64,000 nt of DNA from Rallus limicola (Eukaryota > Chordata > Aves > Gruiformes > Rallidae). The stretch covers positions 13,773,331 through 13,837,330 of the forward strand of contig JAKCOZ010000003.1 in assembly GCA_022605955.1 (NCBI GenBank). Reading direction: 5' to 3'. The translations under genes were made by a program, and so were the position numbers. The notes beneath the pieces were generated by a model. It was not told where the DNA came from and ran no database searches. It saw only the letters and a list, made by a program, of their open reading frames with translations. Of the stretch, positions 23,830 through 33,744 are shown piece by piece (position 1 is the first letter of the stretch; each line of letters opens with the position of its first letter).

Positions 23830-24701
23830 AATTATTTATAGCTCGCTGGGCCCATGACACCTCAGGCCATCAAGGAAGAGATACCAGATACAGATGGGCT
23901 CATGATCAAGGAGTGGATTTGACCAGGGACACTATCTCACAGGTCATCCATAAATGTGAAACATGTGCCTTGATCAAGCAAGCCAAGCGGTTAAAACCTC
24001 TGTGGTACGGAGGACGATGGCTGAAATACAAATACGGAGAGGCCTGGCAGATCGATTACATCACTCTCCCACAGACATGCCAAGGGAAGCACTATGTGCT
24101 CACAATGGTAGAAGCAACCACCGGTTGGCTAGAAACTTATCCTGTGTCCCATGCCACCACCTGGAGCACCATCCTGGGTCTTGAGAAGCAAGTCCTCCGG
24201 CGACATGGCACTCCAGAAAGAATCGAGGCAGATAATGGAACCCATTTCCAGAATAATCTCATAGATACCTGGGCCAAAGAGCATGGCATCAAATGGGTAT
24301 ATCATACACCCTACCATGCACCATCCTCTGGGAAGATCAAGAGGTATAATGGACTGTTAAAAACTACTCTTAAAGCAATAGGTGGTGGAACCCTAAAAAA
24401 ACGGGATATGCATTTAGCCAAAGCCCCATGGCTAGTTAATTCAAGGGGATCTACCAATCGAGCTGGCCCTGCCCAATCAAAAGTCCCACAGACCGTGGAG
24501 GGGGATAAAGTCCCTGTAGTGTGCATGAGAAACCTGTTGGGGAAAACAGTCTGGGTTGTTCCAGCTTCAGGCAAACGCAAACCCTTTCATGGGATTGATT
24601 TTGCTCAAGGACCTGGGTACACTGGATGGGTGATGGAAAAGGTTGGGGAAATCCAGTGTGTACCCCAAGGAGATTTAATTCCAGGTGAGGATGGCCACTA
24701 A
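23830..24701 (+). pseudogene. pol: ERVL integrase, nearly full but catalytically mutated
   Basis: The open part (23913-24701, 262 codons) is the best-preserved viral frame in the window. Integrase joins viral DNA to host DNA. The HHCC zinc-binding region is split: the histidines (HDTSGH) sit just upstream of the first methionine and the cysteines (CETC) are at residues 15-18. The catalytic core has Asp48 (AWQIDYITL) and Asp107 (IEADNGTHF). Exactly 36 residues later, where D,D35E requires glutamate, the residue is Lys143 (GKIKRYNG, codon 24339-24341). The C-terminal part (WLVNSRGSTNRAGPAQ, GKTVWVVPASGK) is typical of avian ERVL. Translation ends at GEDGH with no env downstream. It survives open but is most likely inactive. 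Confidence 0.9.
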
Positions 24702-24710
24702 ATTCTTGGT

Positions 24711-25217
24711 GTATAAAATCAGTCCATGGCAGAAGACTCTACATAATAAATAAATGAACCTCTCCAATACTCTGAAAATGTAAGATCTGGGCATGATATA
24801 GATCATATGGATAGTTCTGGCTAGGCTAGGGTTACCCTCCCCAATCAGCCAACACAGGTGAGCTGAGTCAGCCCAGGTGAGCTGAGTTAGCTGGGGCTAT
24901 TTTCCACACCACCTGATACCACTTCCCTGTAAAAGCAGCTGTTTGGGGAAGGGTAGGGGCAGTTTCCCTCTAGGACAGCTGGAGTATGGCTGGGATGTTG
25001 GGTTGGTCAGTCCTTACCATAGGGCAGCCCTCTGAAATTGTCAGGTCAATAAGGTCCTCTGTGTTAGCACTGGGTGTGAGTGTAACTACCCATTATTTTT
25101 CTATATTTGGCAGTAAATTGTCCTTATCCCAACCCACGGAGGCTCTGCCTGTTTCTCTGGGAGTGAGCAAGTGGCTTTGGTGGGCATTTGGCCTCTGGCC
25201 ATGGCCAAACCACCACA
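24711..25217 (+). mobile_element. 3' LTR of the ERVL copy (LTR-C)
   Basis: Non-coding sequence between the end of pol and the terminal CCAAACCACCACA. It ends in the same CTTTGGTGGGCATTTGGCC...CCACCACA block as LTR-A, but its U3 is different and much shorter, so it is a related but separate LTR family. It has a CCAAT box, a direct repeat and a weak TATA-like CCTGTAAAAGC near 24928. The exact 5' boundary is not clear to me; 24711 is simply just after pol. A matching 5' LTR-C is absent. Confidence 0.65.
24840..24892 (+). promoter_or_regulatory. LTR-C U3: CCAAT box and 19-bp direct repeat
   Basis: CCCAATCAG at about 24840 is followed by a tandem pair: CAGGTGAGCTGAGTCAGCC (24855-24873) and CAGGTGAGCTGAGTTAGCT (24874-24892), 17 of 19 identical. 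The first copy contains TGAGTCA, the AP-1 consensus, which the second copy loses by a C-to-T change. Short direct repeats upstream of a promoter are a common LTR enhancer layout. The functional reading is inference. Confidence 0.5.
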
Positions 25218-25890
25218 GTGGAATCTTCTGTATTTTTCCACATCTATTTTGTAACCTACAGGGCAAAAAATATTCTACCTTAAATATCTTAAATTTCTGA
25301 AGCACAAGTAGTAGAACAGGACTGGTACACTGTCTAAGAAAGTAAAATAACCATGGCTTCTGCTTTGAAGTAGCCATCTAAAAGACAGAAATCCACCTGA
25401 GCAAGCCAATAAATCACAAGGTGGCTGTTACTGGTTAGAATACACTCTGCCAATGAAACACTGTAAGGGATGGTCTCTTTAGAAGCGATTATGGTATTTT
25501 TTCAATTTAATTTTTGTAGGCTATCCTAACAATACATTATTATAGGGTTTAAACATAAATTTTATAAATAATTGTAAAGTTTTTGTGTTTACTTTTTTTC
25601 CCAACTAATCTGTAATCAAGGCAAGAATGAGGTTTCTATTGAACACTGTGAGTGTGTGTGTGTTCAGTATTAACTATCAGAATAGGTAACATTTCACAGT
25701 ATAAATAATGTCCATTAAATTTAGGCTAATATTTTTAAATGGTTTCCATTAATATCACGAAGTTGAATAACAAAGCACAACAAACAAACTTGTAACTACA
25801 TGTGGCTTGTATACAAGACAGAGAGACAGAGAAAGGGGAAGAATGTAATTTCTAATGAAAACATGAGCTAAGAATTTTAACAAATTAACT
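25218..25890. other. Unique DNA after the ERV
   Basis: AT-rich, no coding signal, a short GT run near 25650. The first five bases after the LTR (GTGGA) resemble GTACA before 18670 at three of five positions, too weak to call a target duplication. Confidence 0.5.
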
Positions 25891-26366
25891 AGCTTGCTCC
25901 AATAAGAGTCACAGTATTTTCCATATGTCTCAAACTGCTCTAATGTGGGGTCTCTACACAGACTGCAGGTGGGATCTCTGCTCCCCATCATCTTCCATGG
26001 GCTGCAGAAAGACAGTCTGCTCCACAAAGGTCTTCTCCACAAGCTGCAGGGGTATCTTTCTCTTCAGCTCCTCCTCCATTCCCTTTCTCACCAAACTTGA
26101 CATCTGCAGAGTTTCTATCTTCTCACTCCCTTCTCTGATGGCAAAAAGAGGCTGCTTGAGGGTTTTTTCCTCTTAAATATGATTCCCAGAGGCTGTCACT
26201 GATGGGCTGGGCTCACCCTTGGTCAGCAGCAGGTCCAGCCTTGAGCCCTGAGCCCAGCTGGTATTTACTCTGTGGGGCCTAGGGAAAGCTTCTGGCTGTT
26301 TCTTGCAGAAGCCACCCCTGGAGACCCCCTTCCTCCACCAGAACCCAGCCCCACAGAACCACAACA
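25891..26366 (-). mobile_element. LTR-A fragment, antisense
   Basis: On the + strand it starts GCTTGCTCCAATAAGAGTCA and ends AGAACCACAACA, the reverse complement of the LTR-A 5' terminus. The 3' half (polyA, U5) is missing. The ATGATTCCCAGAGGCTGTCA block is the shared U3 region. It directly abuts an LTR-B fragment on the other strand. It is too short and diverged to assign to a subfamily. Confidence 0.78.
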
Positions 26367-26371
26367 CCATG

Positions 26372-26546
26372 GGAAGTGGAGAATGCATTACTTGCTTTGC
26401 TTGTGAATATGTCTTTCTTTACTCATTACACTATACCTCAACTCTTGAATTTTCTCACATTCACTCTTCCATTTCCTTCCCCCATCCCGCTGAAGGAGTA
26501 AGTGGCTGTGTGGTGCTAAGCTGCTGGCTGGAGTAAAATCACAATG
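26372..26546 (+). mobile_element. LTR-B 3' end fragment
   Basis: It matches the 3' third of LTR-B: ACTTGCTTTGCTTGTG, then CTCAACTCTTGAATTTTC, then GTAAGTGGCTGTGTGGTGCT and a degraded terminus near ATCACAATG. The 5' two thirds are not found on the far side of the neighbouring LTR-A piece, so the junction records an insertion followed by deletion, or a recombination. Confidence 0.7.
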
Positions 26547-26586
26547 CTTTTTGATGGATAAAATTGTTTCAAGTGGGAATATAAGG

Positions 26587-27024
26587 TAAAAAAAGGCCCA
26601 GAGGTCTAAGAAATTCACTGGGGTTCTGCTTGAAAGGCTGAGTAAACTGAGACTGTTCAGTCTTGAGAAAAGAAGACTAAGGGGGCACCTAATTAATGTT
26701 TATAAATATCTTAAGCATGGGATGCAGGGGGAAGTAGCCAGCCCCTTTTCAGTGGTCTGTGGAGACAGGACATGGGGCAATGGCTGCAAGTTGGAGCACA
26801 GGAAGTTCTGCACCAACATGCAGAAGAACTTTTCCACAGTGAGGGTGACAAGAGCCTTGGGACAGGCTGCCCAGGGAGGTGGTGGAGTCTCCTTCTCTGG
26901 AGATATTAAAGACTTGTCTGGACACCTGCCTGTGCAATATGAGCTAAGGAGCTGCTTTGGTAGGGGGTTGGACCCAATGATCTCTCGAGGTCTTCCAACC
27001 CCTAGGATTCTATGATTTCTATGA
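26587..27024 (+). mobile_element. CR1 LINE, 3' end
   Basis: It starts in the ORF2 tail (a [12 protein letters not shown] stretch around 26660) and has an LPREVVES-like stretch, read here in broken frames. The 3' UTR ends with TTCCAACCCCTAGGATTCTATGATTTCTATG at 27000-27024 (octamers in the last part). It belongs to the same subfamily as the inverted element at 28970-29922: the translation around 26722-26850 (MQGEVASPFSVVCGDR) matches the minus-strand frame at 29048-29272 almost residue for residue. Confidence 0.92.
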
Positions 27025-27889
27025 AGCAGCTTCAGGTCACAGTCTTGTTGAATTCCTAGAAGGAATTTCACAGCCAAAATTCAGCATTTCTTTAGGAAGT
27101 TTCAGAATTCAGAAATTAAATGAAGGCAGAGAACTGAAAAATATACCAACTTAGGGAGACCTTTTCTCAGCAAAGAAAGCTGTGAAATCAGTTAATGAAA
27201 CACAGGATGTGAATGGCAGCATCAAACCTATGCTTTGTTTAAACAAATGTAATACTTTGTTTAAAGCAAAATGTAAAGAACCCTGAAAACTCTCAAGATA
27301 TATATGTTTATGCAATGTGACTCATTCCTGTGCTACTTGTTCCAGAATTTTTTATTTTGCAGGTCTTTTTTTCTTCATTTTTCATATGTATGTTAAATAT
27401 CACTACTTATACCCTTTTCGTTAAAAACTTCCCCAGACTATATCCACCATGATTTTGACATGAATACCAAGATCTTTTTCCACATAATAAAAGTTAAAAA
27501 TCTGAGAGAAAAGAAAAAACATGGGAGAAGTCTGTAGTCTGGCATTTTAAACTCTTCCTATAAAACTGTCATTCTTGCTTCATGTATCTCAATGTTACCT
27601 ATAAAACAAAGCTTCTGCATATAAGAAATATTGGTTTACCAAATTCTTTGCAACATCACTGTAGAAATTCTGAATGCAGAGGTCAGTGATATCTTACTCA
27701 TCTACAGAACTGAAGTTCTAACCCGACACAACTTCTTGACATTGTGCTTAAAATCGCTTTGGCACAGTGAGACAACCTAACAGGTGAAGGTGCATTAATA
27801 CATGTGTAACTGAACTCAATCATATATATGTGGCAGAGCAACTTTCCTCACTGTGCTGTGTGTCACTATCACTTCTTTCACAGGGATCA
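27025..27889. other. Unique AT-rich DNA
   Basis: No coding signal and no recognised repeat between two CR1 copies. Confidence 0.5.
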
Positions 27890-28969
27890 AAGCACATCCT
27901 TTGCTACCTCAGTGCCTGGGAAAATTATGGAGAGAATCATACTGGAAGTTACTGAAAAACATCTAAAGGACAACACAGTCAGAGGTCACAACCAACCTGG
28001 GTTAAGGAAAGGCAGGTCCTGTCTATCCAATCTGATTTCTTTTTAGGACAAGGTCACCCAACAGGTTGACCAAGGGAAACCAGTTGATGTTATCTTTTTG
28101 GATTTCAGTAAAGCTTTTGATTCCATGTCTCACTGTATCTAGCTGAACAAAATGTCCCTTATAGAACTAGACAAATCCATAATGCATTGGGTGGGCAATT
28201 GGCTGATGAATCAGGCCCAGAGGATGACAGTAAACAGTTACATCTGGCTGGCACCAAGTCACTACTGGGGTTGCCCAGGGCTCCATTTCAGGGACAGTTC
28301 TCTTTAATAATTTCATAAATGACCTGTATGCAGGACTAGGAACTAAGTTTGCAGATGACAACAAATGGGAGGAGCTGATGACTCTGTTGAGGATGGAGAT
28401 GTCTTACGGAGAGACCTGGACAGATTAGATGGCTGGGCTATCACCAACAACATGAAGTTTAACAAGGGCAAGTGACAAGTTCTGCACCAGGGAAAGGACA
28501 GCCTTGCCTGCATATACAGACTGCATGAGACACTGGAGGCCAGACGTGCAGAAAAGGATTTGGAGGTCTTGGTCAACAGCAAGTTAAACACGAGTCAGCA
28601 GTGTGCCCAGGCATCTAGGAGGGGAAACCATATCCTGGGGTGTATCAAGCATGGCATTTCCCACTGGTCCAGGGAGGGGATTGTCCCACTCTGCACTGCG
28701 CTGGTGCGGCCTCACCTCGAGTACTGTGTGCGGTTTTGGGTGCCACAGTACAAGAGGGAAATGAAACTACTGGGGAGTGTCCAGAAGAGGGCAATGAGAA
28801 TTGGGAAGAGTCTGGAGAAGTCTTATGAGGAGAGGCCAAAGCCCCTTCATTTGTTCAGTTGGGAGAAAAGGAGGCTGAGGGCAGATCTCATCACAGTCTC
28901 TGGCTTTCTTACAAGGGGGAGCAAAGGGACAGGCACCAATGTCTCTTTGGTGACCAGTGATAGAAGCTG
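27890..28969 (+). mobile_element. CR1 LINE, interrupted copy, 5' segment
   Basis: RT sequence from SVPGKIMERIILE through a degraded VIFLDFSKAFDSMSH, a GVAQGSISG-like block and FADDNKW, then the ORF2 tail ([18 protein letters not shown] at about 28700-28760). Several stops and frame changes show that it is an old copy. It is cut at 28969 by another CR1 on the opposite strand and resumes at 29923. The YADD-type motif has DDN in place of DDT. Confidence 0.9.
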
Positions 28970-29922
28970 AGGGAATCATGGAATGATAGAGGTTGGAAAG
29001 GACCTCGAGAGATCACCAGGTTCAACCCCTCTGCCAAAGCAGGCTCCCTAGCTCACATTGCACAGACAGGTGTCCAAACAGGTCTTGAATATCTCCAGAG
29101 AAAGAGACTCCACCACCTCCCTGGGCAGCCTGTCCCAGGGCTCTGTCACCCTCACTGTGGAAAAGTTCTTCCTCATGTTGGTGTGGAACTTCCTGTGCTC
29201 CAACTTGCAGCCATTGCCCCTTGTCCTGTCTCCACAGACCACTGAAAAGGGGCTGGCTACTTCGCCCTGCATCCCATTCTTAAGATATTTATAAATATTA
29301 ATTAGGTCCCCCCCTTAGTCTTCTTTTCTCAAGACCAAATAGTCCCAGCTCACTCAGCCTTTCCTCATAGAGGAGATGCTCCAGGCCTTTAATCATCCTC
29401 ATAGCCCTTCTTTGGACTCTCTCCAGGAGATCCCTGTCTTTTTATACCAGGGAGCCCAGAACTGGACACAACACTCCAGGTGGGGCCTGACCAGGGCAGA
29501 GTAGAGGGGGAGGATCACCTCCTTTGACCTGCTGGCCACACTCCTCCTGATGCACACCAGGATCCCATTGGCTCTCTTAGCCACCAGGGCACCCTGCTGG
29601 CTCATGGCCAACCTGTCATCTACCAGGACCCCCAGGTCCTTCTCCACTGAGCTCTTCTCCAGCAGGTCATCCCCCAGCCTGTACTGATACGAACAGTTAT
29701 TCCTTCCCAGGTGCAAGACTCTACACTTGCTTTTATTGAACCTCATTAGGTTTCTCCCTGCCCAGCTCTCCAGTCTGTCCAGGCCTTGCTGGATGGCAGC
29801 GCAGTGTTCCTGTGTGTCAGCCACTCCTCCCAGCTTTGTATCATCAGCACTTGCTGAGGGTGGATGCTATTCCCTCAATAAATATACTAAACAGGACTGG
29901 ACCCAACACTGAGCCCTGGTAT
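28970..29922 (-). mobile_element. CR1 LINE nested inside another CR1
   Basis: On the + strand it opens with AATCATGGAATGATAGAGG (reverse of the CR1 3' terminus) and ends in the RT region (reverse of a GP-LF block, GACTGGACCCAACACTGAGC). Identical 7-bp flanks GAAGCTG at 28963-28969 and 29923-29929 mark the insertion into the older CR1. This copy is less decayed than its host: a 141-codon stretch of ORF2 is still open. It is the youngest-looking CR1 in the window and dates after its host copy. Confidence 0.93.
29399..29824 (-). pseudogene. CR1 ORF2 C-terminal remnant, 141 codons open
   Basis: The translation runs from a [18 protein letters not shown] stretch through [29 protein letters not shown] and [19 protein letters not shown]. 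This is the conserved region after the RT catalytic core in CR1 ORF2. The RT core itself is mostly missing because of the 5' truncation at about 29922. The long open stretch reflects a relatively young insertion; there is no sign that it is expressed. Confidence 0.85.
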
Positions 29923-30160
29923 GAAGCTGCCACAGGGGAGGTTTAGGTTGAATGTTAGAAAGTGGTTCTTTACTGAGAGGGTGGTTGGGCACTGGAACAG
30001 GTTCCCCAGGGAAGTGGTAACAGCACCAAGCTTGGCTGAGTTCAAGAAGCATCTGGACGATGCATTCGGTCCTGTGGTCTGACTTGGCTGTCCCTTTGTG
30101 GAGTCAGGATTTGGACTCAATGGTCCTTATGGCTCCCTTTCAACTCAGGATATTCTATGA
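29923..30160 (+). mobile_element. CR1 LINE, interrupted copy, 3' segment
   Basis: Sequence resumes the outer CR1: GGGGAGGTTTAGGTTGAATG, then TGGGCACTGGAACAGGTTCC, ending in GGATATTCTATG at about 30149-30159, the CR1 3' octamer. Together with 27890-28969 it forms one element of about 1.3 kb without the nested insertion. Confidence 0.9.
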
Positions 30161-31759
30161 ACAACTTTATTTAAAAATGTCTTCACTAATAGCTGCTACA
30201 GTTAATTTAACATTAACTAAATATTTTTAACTTTGTCCAGCAATATCCCGCAACAACTCAAGTAATAAGAAAATCGGTTTTCTTTCACTTGGGCTCTTTT
30301 CTTCATTTTAGAATTTTTCATTGCTTTTTTTTTTTTTTCCTTTCACCAACATTCCTTTTCTGACTTCCATTGCAAATAAGATTTACTATCTTAGAGTTTG
30401 TCAATTATCTATGCTTTAACAATGTGTGCAAGTATCTGTCAACTCTTATGAATTAAAATTCCCATCAATGTTTTGTTCTCATGTTGGATATATATTTGCA
30501 TTATATTATGCAGTATGAAGTACTAAATCAAAATTACATTCCCAGTCTATAAACAACATAATACAGAAAATCTGTAAAATACAAAATGGAACAGCTAATT
30601 ATACCTCTCTGTGTGATTTCCCCTGCTCTCCAAAATGTCTTAAAAACATTCACTGACAAATGTAGTTAGTCAGAAGGTTTATGCCTAATCCTGAAGATGG
30701 TTAAATGAGGAATCATCTTTCCACTGGTTTCAAGGTTATTGAATCCCAAATTCTTACTATGACAGTCTCTGAGCATAAAAGGAATGTAAAAAAAAAAAAA
30801 AAGTAAGAATAATGCAGATGACAGTGTCTATTTATAGCTAACATATGCTGTGAAATAAGGCACAGCTCTCAACGCTCTGGCATTTGTTTCTGTGTGTAGC
30901 ATCTGAACACTAACTTTCTTAAGATAGTTCTACTTGTGGCAAAAGAGCAAATCATGATGCATCCGTCTGATGAAGAATAAACATTCTCTGGTTTCTCTCT
31001 AATGACAAACACAAATTCAGAGAAAATTATGTCAGATAAATGAGAAAATGTTAAACATCATTGTTTCAGATTTTCTGCCAAATTCTTTGTAGTTATTTAA
31101 AAATGCATTAGAAGTGGTAATTTCTTGTGTCCACCAAACTACAGTTTACTCCATTTTACAACAGAATAATCCAAGCTTCATTAGCTTGAGCTTTGCAACC
31201 CATAGCAAAATACCAACTTTTCTAGGCAGTAAAATGGGCAACTTCACCAGTAAAAATATGCAATTGTAGCATCAGAGTTTAGCAGGAGAAAGAGTACACT
31301 ATAAGACACAGTCTTATTAGAATATAGACTAAAAGACCGATACAGCACTTATTTCATGATAAACTGCCATTCTTTATGTTGATTCTTTCTTTTCACTTAC
31401 TGCTTTTTATCTCAAATTAGATTTCTGAGTACCATTTCAAGATATGTTTCATTTATTACCATCTATGTCAGTACAAAATGCATTCTTATTCACAGAAGCA
31501 AAACTACGGAAAAGAGAAAAAAAATCCTACTGCAAAAATTAGTGGTTTTATAAAGCTGCCAGTTACTTCTGTTGCATTGGTACCTAAAGATTTGTACATG
31601 CCAGGGACCACAAGATAACAAAAACGCAGGAATCAAAGCTGATCTTCATTATCTGGAGAAGCACACACTAAGTGTATGCCAACATGAACAGCTGCAGATC
31701 TTCTGTTTTCTGAGTGGCATTCACATCATTCCCCTAAGTCAAAATAAGATTCTGCATTT
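30161..31759. other. Unique AT-rich DNA
   Basis: It contains a T14 run (30325-30338) and an A15 run (30788-30802). No gene or element is recognised. Confidence 0.5.
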
Positions 31760-32036
31760 CACAGAATCATGGAATGTGTAAGGTTGGAAGGAACCTTTAA
31801 AGGTCATCTAGTCCAACCCCCCTGCAGTAAACAGAGACATCTTCACTAGATGAAATTGCTCAGAGCCCTATCAAGCCTAACCTTGAATATCTTCAGGCAT
31901 AGAGTCTCCAGTACCTCACAGGAGAGGTACTCCTCCCTTTGATTTTTTTTACCACCCTCCTCTGTAGACACTTTAACAGGTCCATGTCCTTTTTATGTTG
32001 AGGGCTCCAAAGCTGAACACAATACTCCAGGTGAAA
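31760..32036 (-). mobile_element. CR1 LINE 3' end, antisense
   Basis: ACAGAATCATGGAATGTGTA, then TTGGAAGGAACCTTTAAAGG, AGTCCAACCCCCCTGC and CTGAACACAATACTCCAGGT are the reverse complement of the last ~280 bp of a CR1. It is moderately diverged and non-coding. Confidence 0.9.
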
Positions 32037-32338
32037 GTGATGGTATGCTTCCCCTGATGCTCCACCTTTTTCCGACTTCTTCCCATAAATCTGGATTAAT
32101 TGATAACCACTGGTGATGATTGTGATGTCTGCATCCATCTCACAGTGATTTTGAGAAGACAGATAACAACATAATAGGGAAGGAATATCTATGCCAATAT
32201 GCCCAATCAGACAGAACACTGGTCAGTATCCACTGGTACCTGCAGGTGGTATGTAAATATGACAATGAGCCAATCATCTTACTCCATAAATAGTGAGCAG
32301 TCTAAGAGCACTTTGAGCTCTTCTGAGATGACAGGGGG
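32037..32338. other. Unrecognised sequence before an LTR
   Basis: About 300 bp with no match to the elements I know here. It ends with GAGCCAATCATC and, 8 bases on, CATAAATAG, which look like CCAAT and TATA boxes reading toward the adjacent LTR. It could be a piece of another LTR or chance. Confidence 0.35.
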
Positions 32339-33555
32339 TGTGGTGTTTGAGCCCTGGCTAAAGGCCCGATGCCCACCAAAATCAGTCTGTTACTCCCCTT
32401 CTTAGTTGGACAGGGGAGAAAAAATATAATTGGGCGGCTCGAGAGACAAACTCGCTAATGATGTGGGCAAAACAGACTCAACACAGAGTGCTGAAGAGAA
32501 AGTTATCTAATTTATTACACTGCGCTTAAGAGAAAACAGTGAAAAACCAGAGTCAGGAGTGCAACCAACAATCTTAAAACAAATGCAACCAGGCAAACAC
32601 TTTTCCCCCACCATTGTCTCCTTAGCAGGTTTTAGTTAGAAGTTTGCTCCCTTCTTCCTTCCCGTTTGCAGCCCAAAGAGGGGCAGGGACTGGGGAAATG
32701 GGGGGGTCTCAGTAACACCTTCCCCCCCACCCCTCCATTCTAAAGCAGACTTCCTTTTTAGCCATGATTTTGTTCCCTTCTTTCCCCTCTCCTGCTCGTA
32801 GCACAGGATGGGGACTGGTGAGTGGGAGGGGTCAGGGACTAGGAGATGGGGGCTTCGGTCAGTCCCTTGCAAGTTGGTTTCCTTCTCGGCCGGGATGGGG
32901 GGAATTATTCCACACAACCTCCCCCTGCTGCACCGCAGGATCTCACCCACGAGAGCCAGTCCTCCATGAACTTTCTCCAAGGCAAATCTCTTCCCGCCGG
33001 GCTTCATCTCTGTTCTGGCAGGCAGCAACAAATCACAGTGTCTCTCAGCCCCAGTCCTCCACGGGGCTATAGGCCTCCCCCAGCAAACCTGTTTGGCTCA
33101 TCTCTGTAGGTCGCTTGTGCTGGCAGGGGCTCATCCCAACGTCAGTCACGGCATCTTCTCTATGTCTCCACCGCCTCCATCCAGCGTGGAGCCTCTCCAC
33201 CGGGCAGGTCAGGTCTCTGCCTCCTCCATGGGTCCTTTCCTCCCGCTACTCCATGTGCTTCTGCTTGGGCTGCAGGGGCATCTCTTTCTCAGGCACCTGG
33301 GGCCCTTCCTCCCGCAGCCTTCCCGGCCTTTTGTGTCTGTCAACTGCTTACATTTATATGCAAATATACATCACAGTGCCCTTAACGGGCCAACATTGTG
33401 GTCTTCTTGGCACTCCATGTTCTGGTGGAGTCTTTCTCTCCTATATGTGATTCTCAGAGGCGCTATAAGCAGGCTTGCAGAAGATTCTAGCAGCCTTTTT
33501 CTGCAGCCCCTGGCCCTCTCTCTCTCTCAGTAGCCAACTATGCAAAACCGCGAGA
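32339..33555 (-). mobile_element. Solo LTR of ERVL type (LTR-A), antisense
   Basis: On the + strand it starts TGTGGTGTTTGAGCCCTGG and ends TTATGCAAAACCGCGAGA-like sequence near 33555, the decayed reverse complement of the LTR 5' end. Flanks GGGGG (32334-32338) and GTGGG (33556-33560) give another imperfect 5-bp duplication. It shares the long blocks CCCAACGTCAGTCACGGCAT and ATCTCTGTAGGTCGCTTGTG with the + copy at 11522, roughly 85-90% alike by eye. The two form a 1.2-kb inverted pair about 20 kb apart. It has no internal region. Confidence 0.88.
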
Positions 33556-33744
33556 GTGGGCTGCACATCAGGATCTCCCCTTGAAAGTGACGCCTCTCAA
33601 GGCTACCCTTTCATGTCTAGTGAATCCTTGCCACAGCAGATCCTCAACAGATCCTCGGTAAGTGATTTGGGAATAAGTGCACTAAACTTTGTGATCTTAG
33701 CTAAGAAATATAAAGGATTGAGTGTATATATATCTATATATCTC

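Noticed and set aside
24854..24892. CRISPR-like or phage-like repeat
   Set aside because: Only two adjacent units without spacers, inside a retroviral LTR.
18670..25217. A complete provirus with paired LTRs
   Set aside because: The upstream LTR-A half and the downstream LTR-C differ in U3, the flanks match at only three of five bases and the gag start is missing, so I do not call it one intact provirus.
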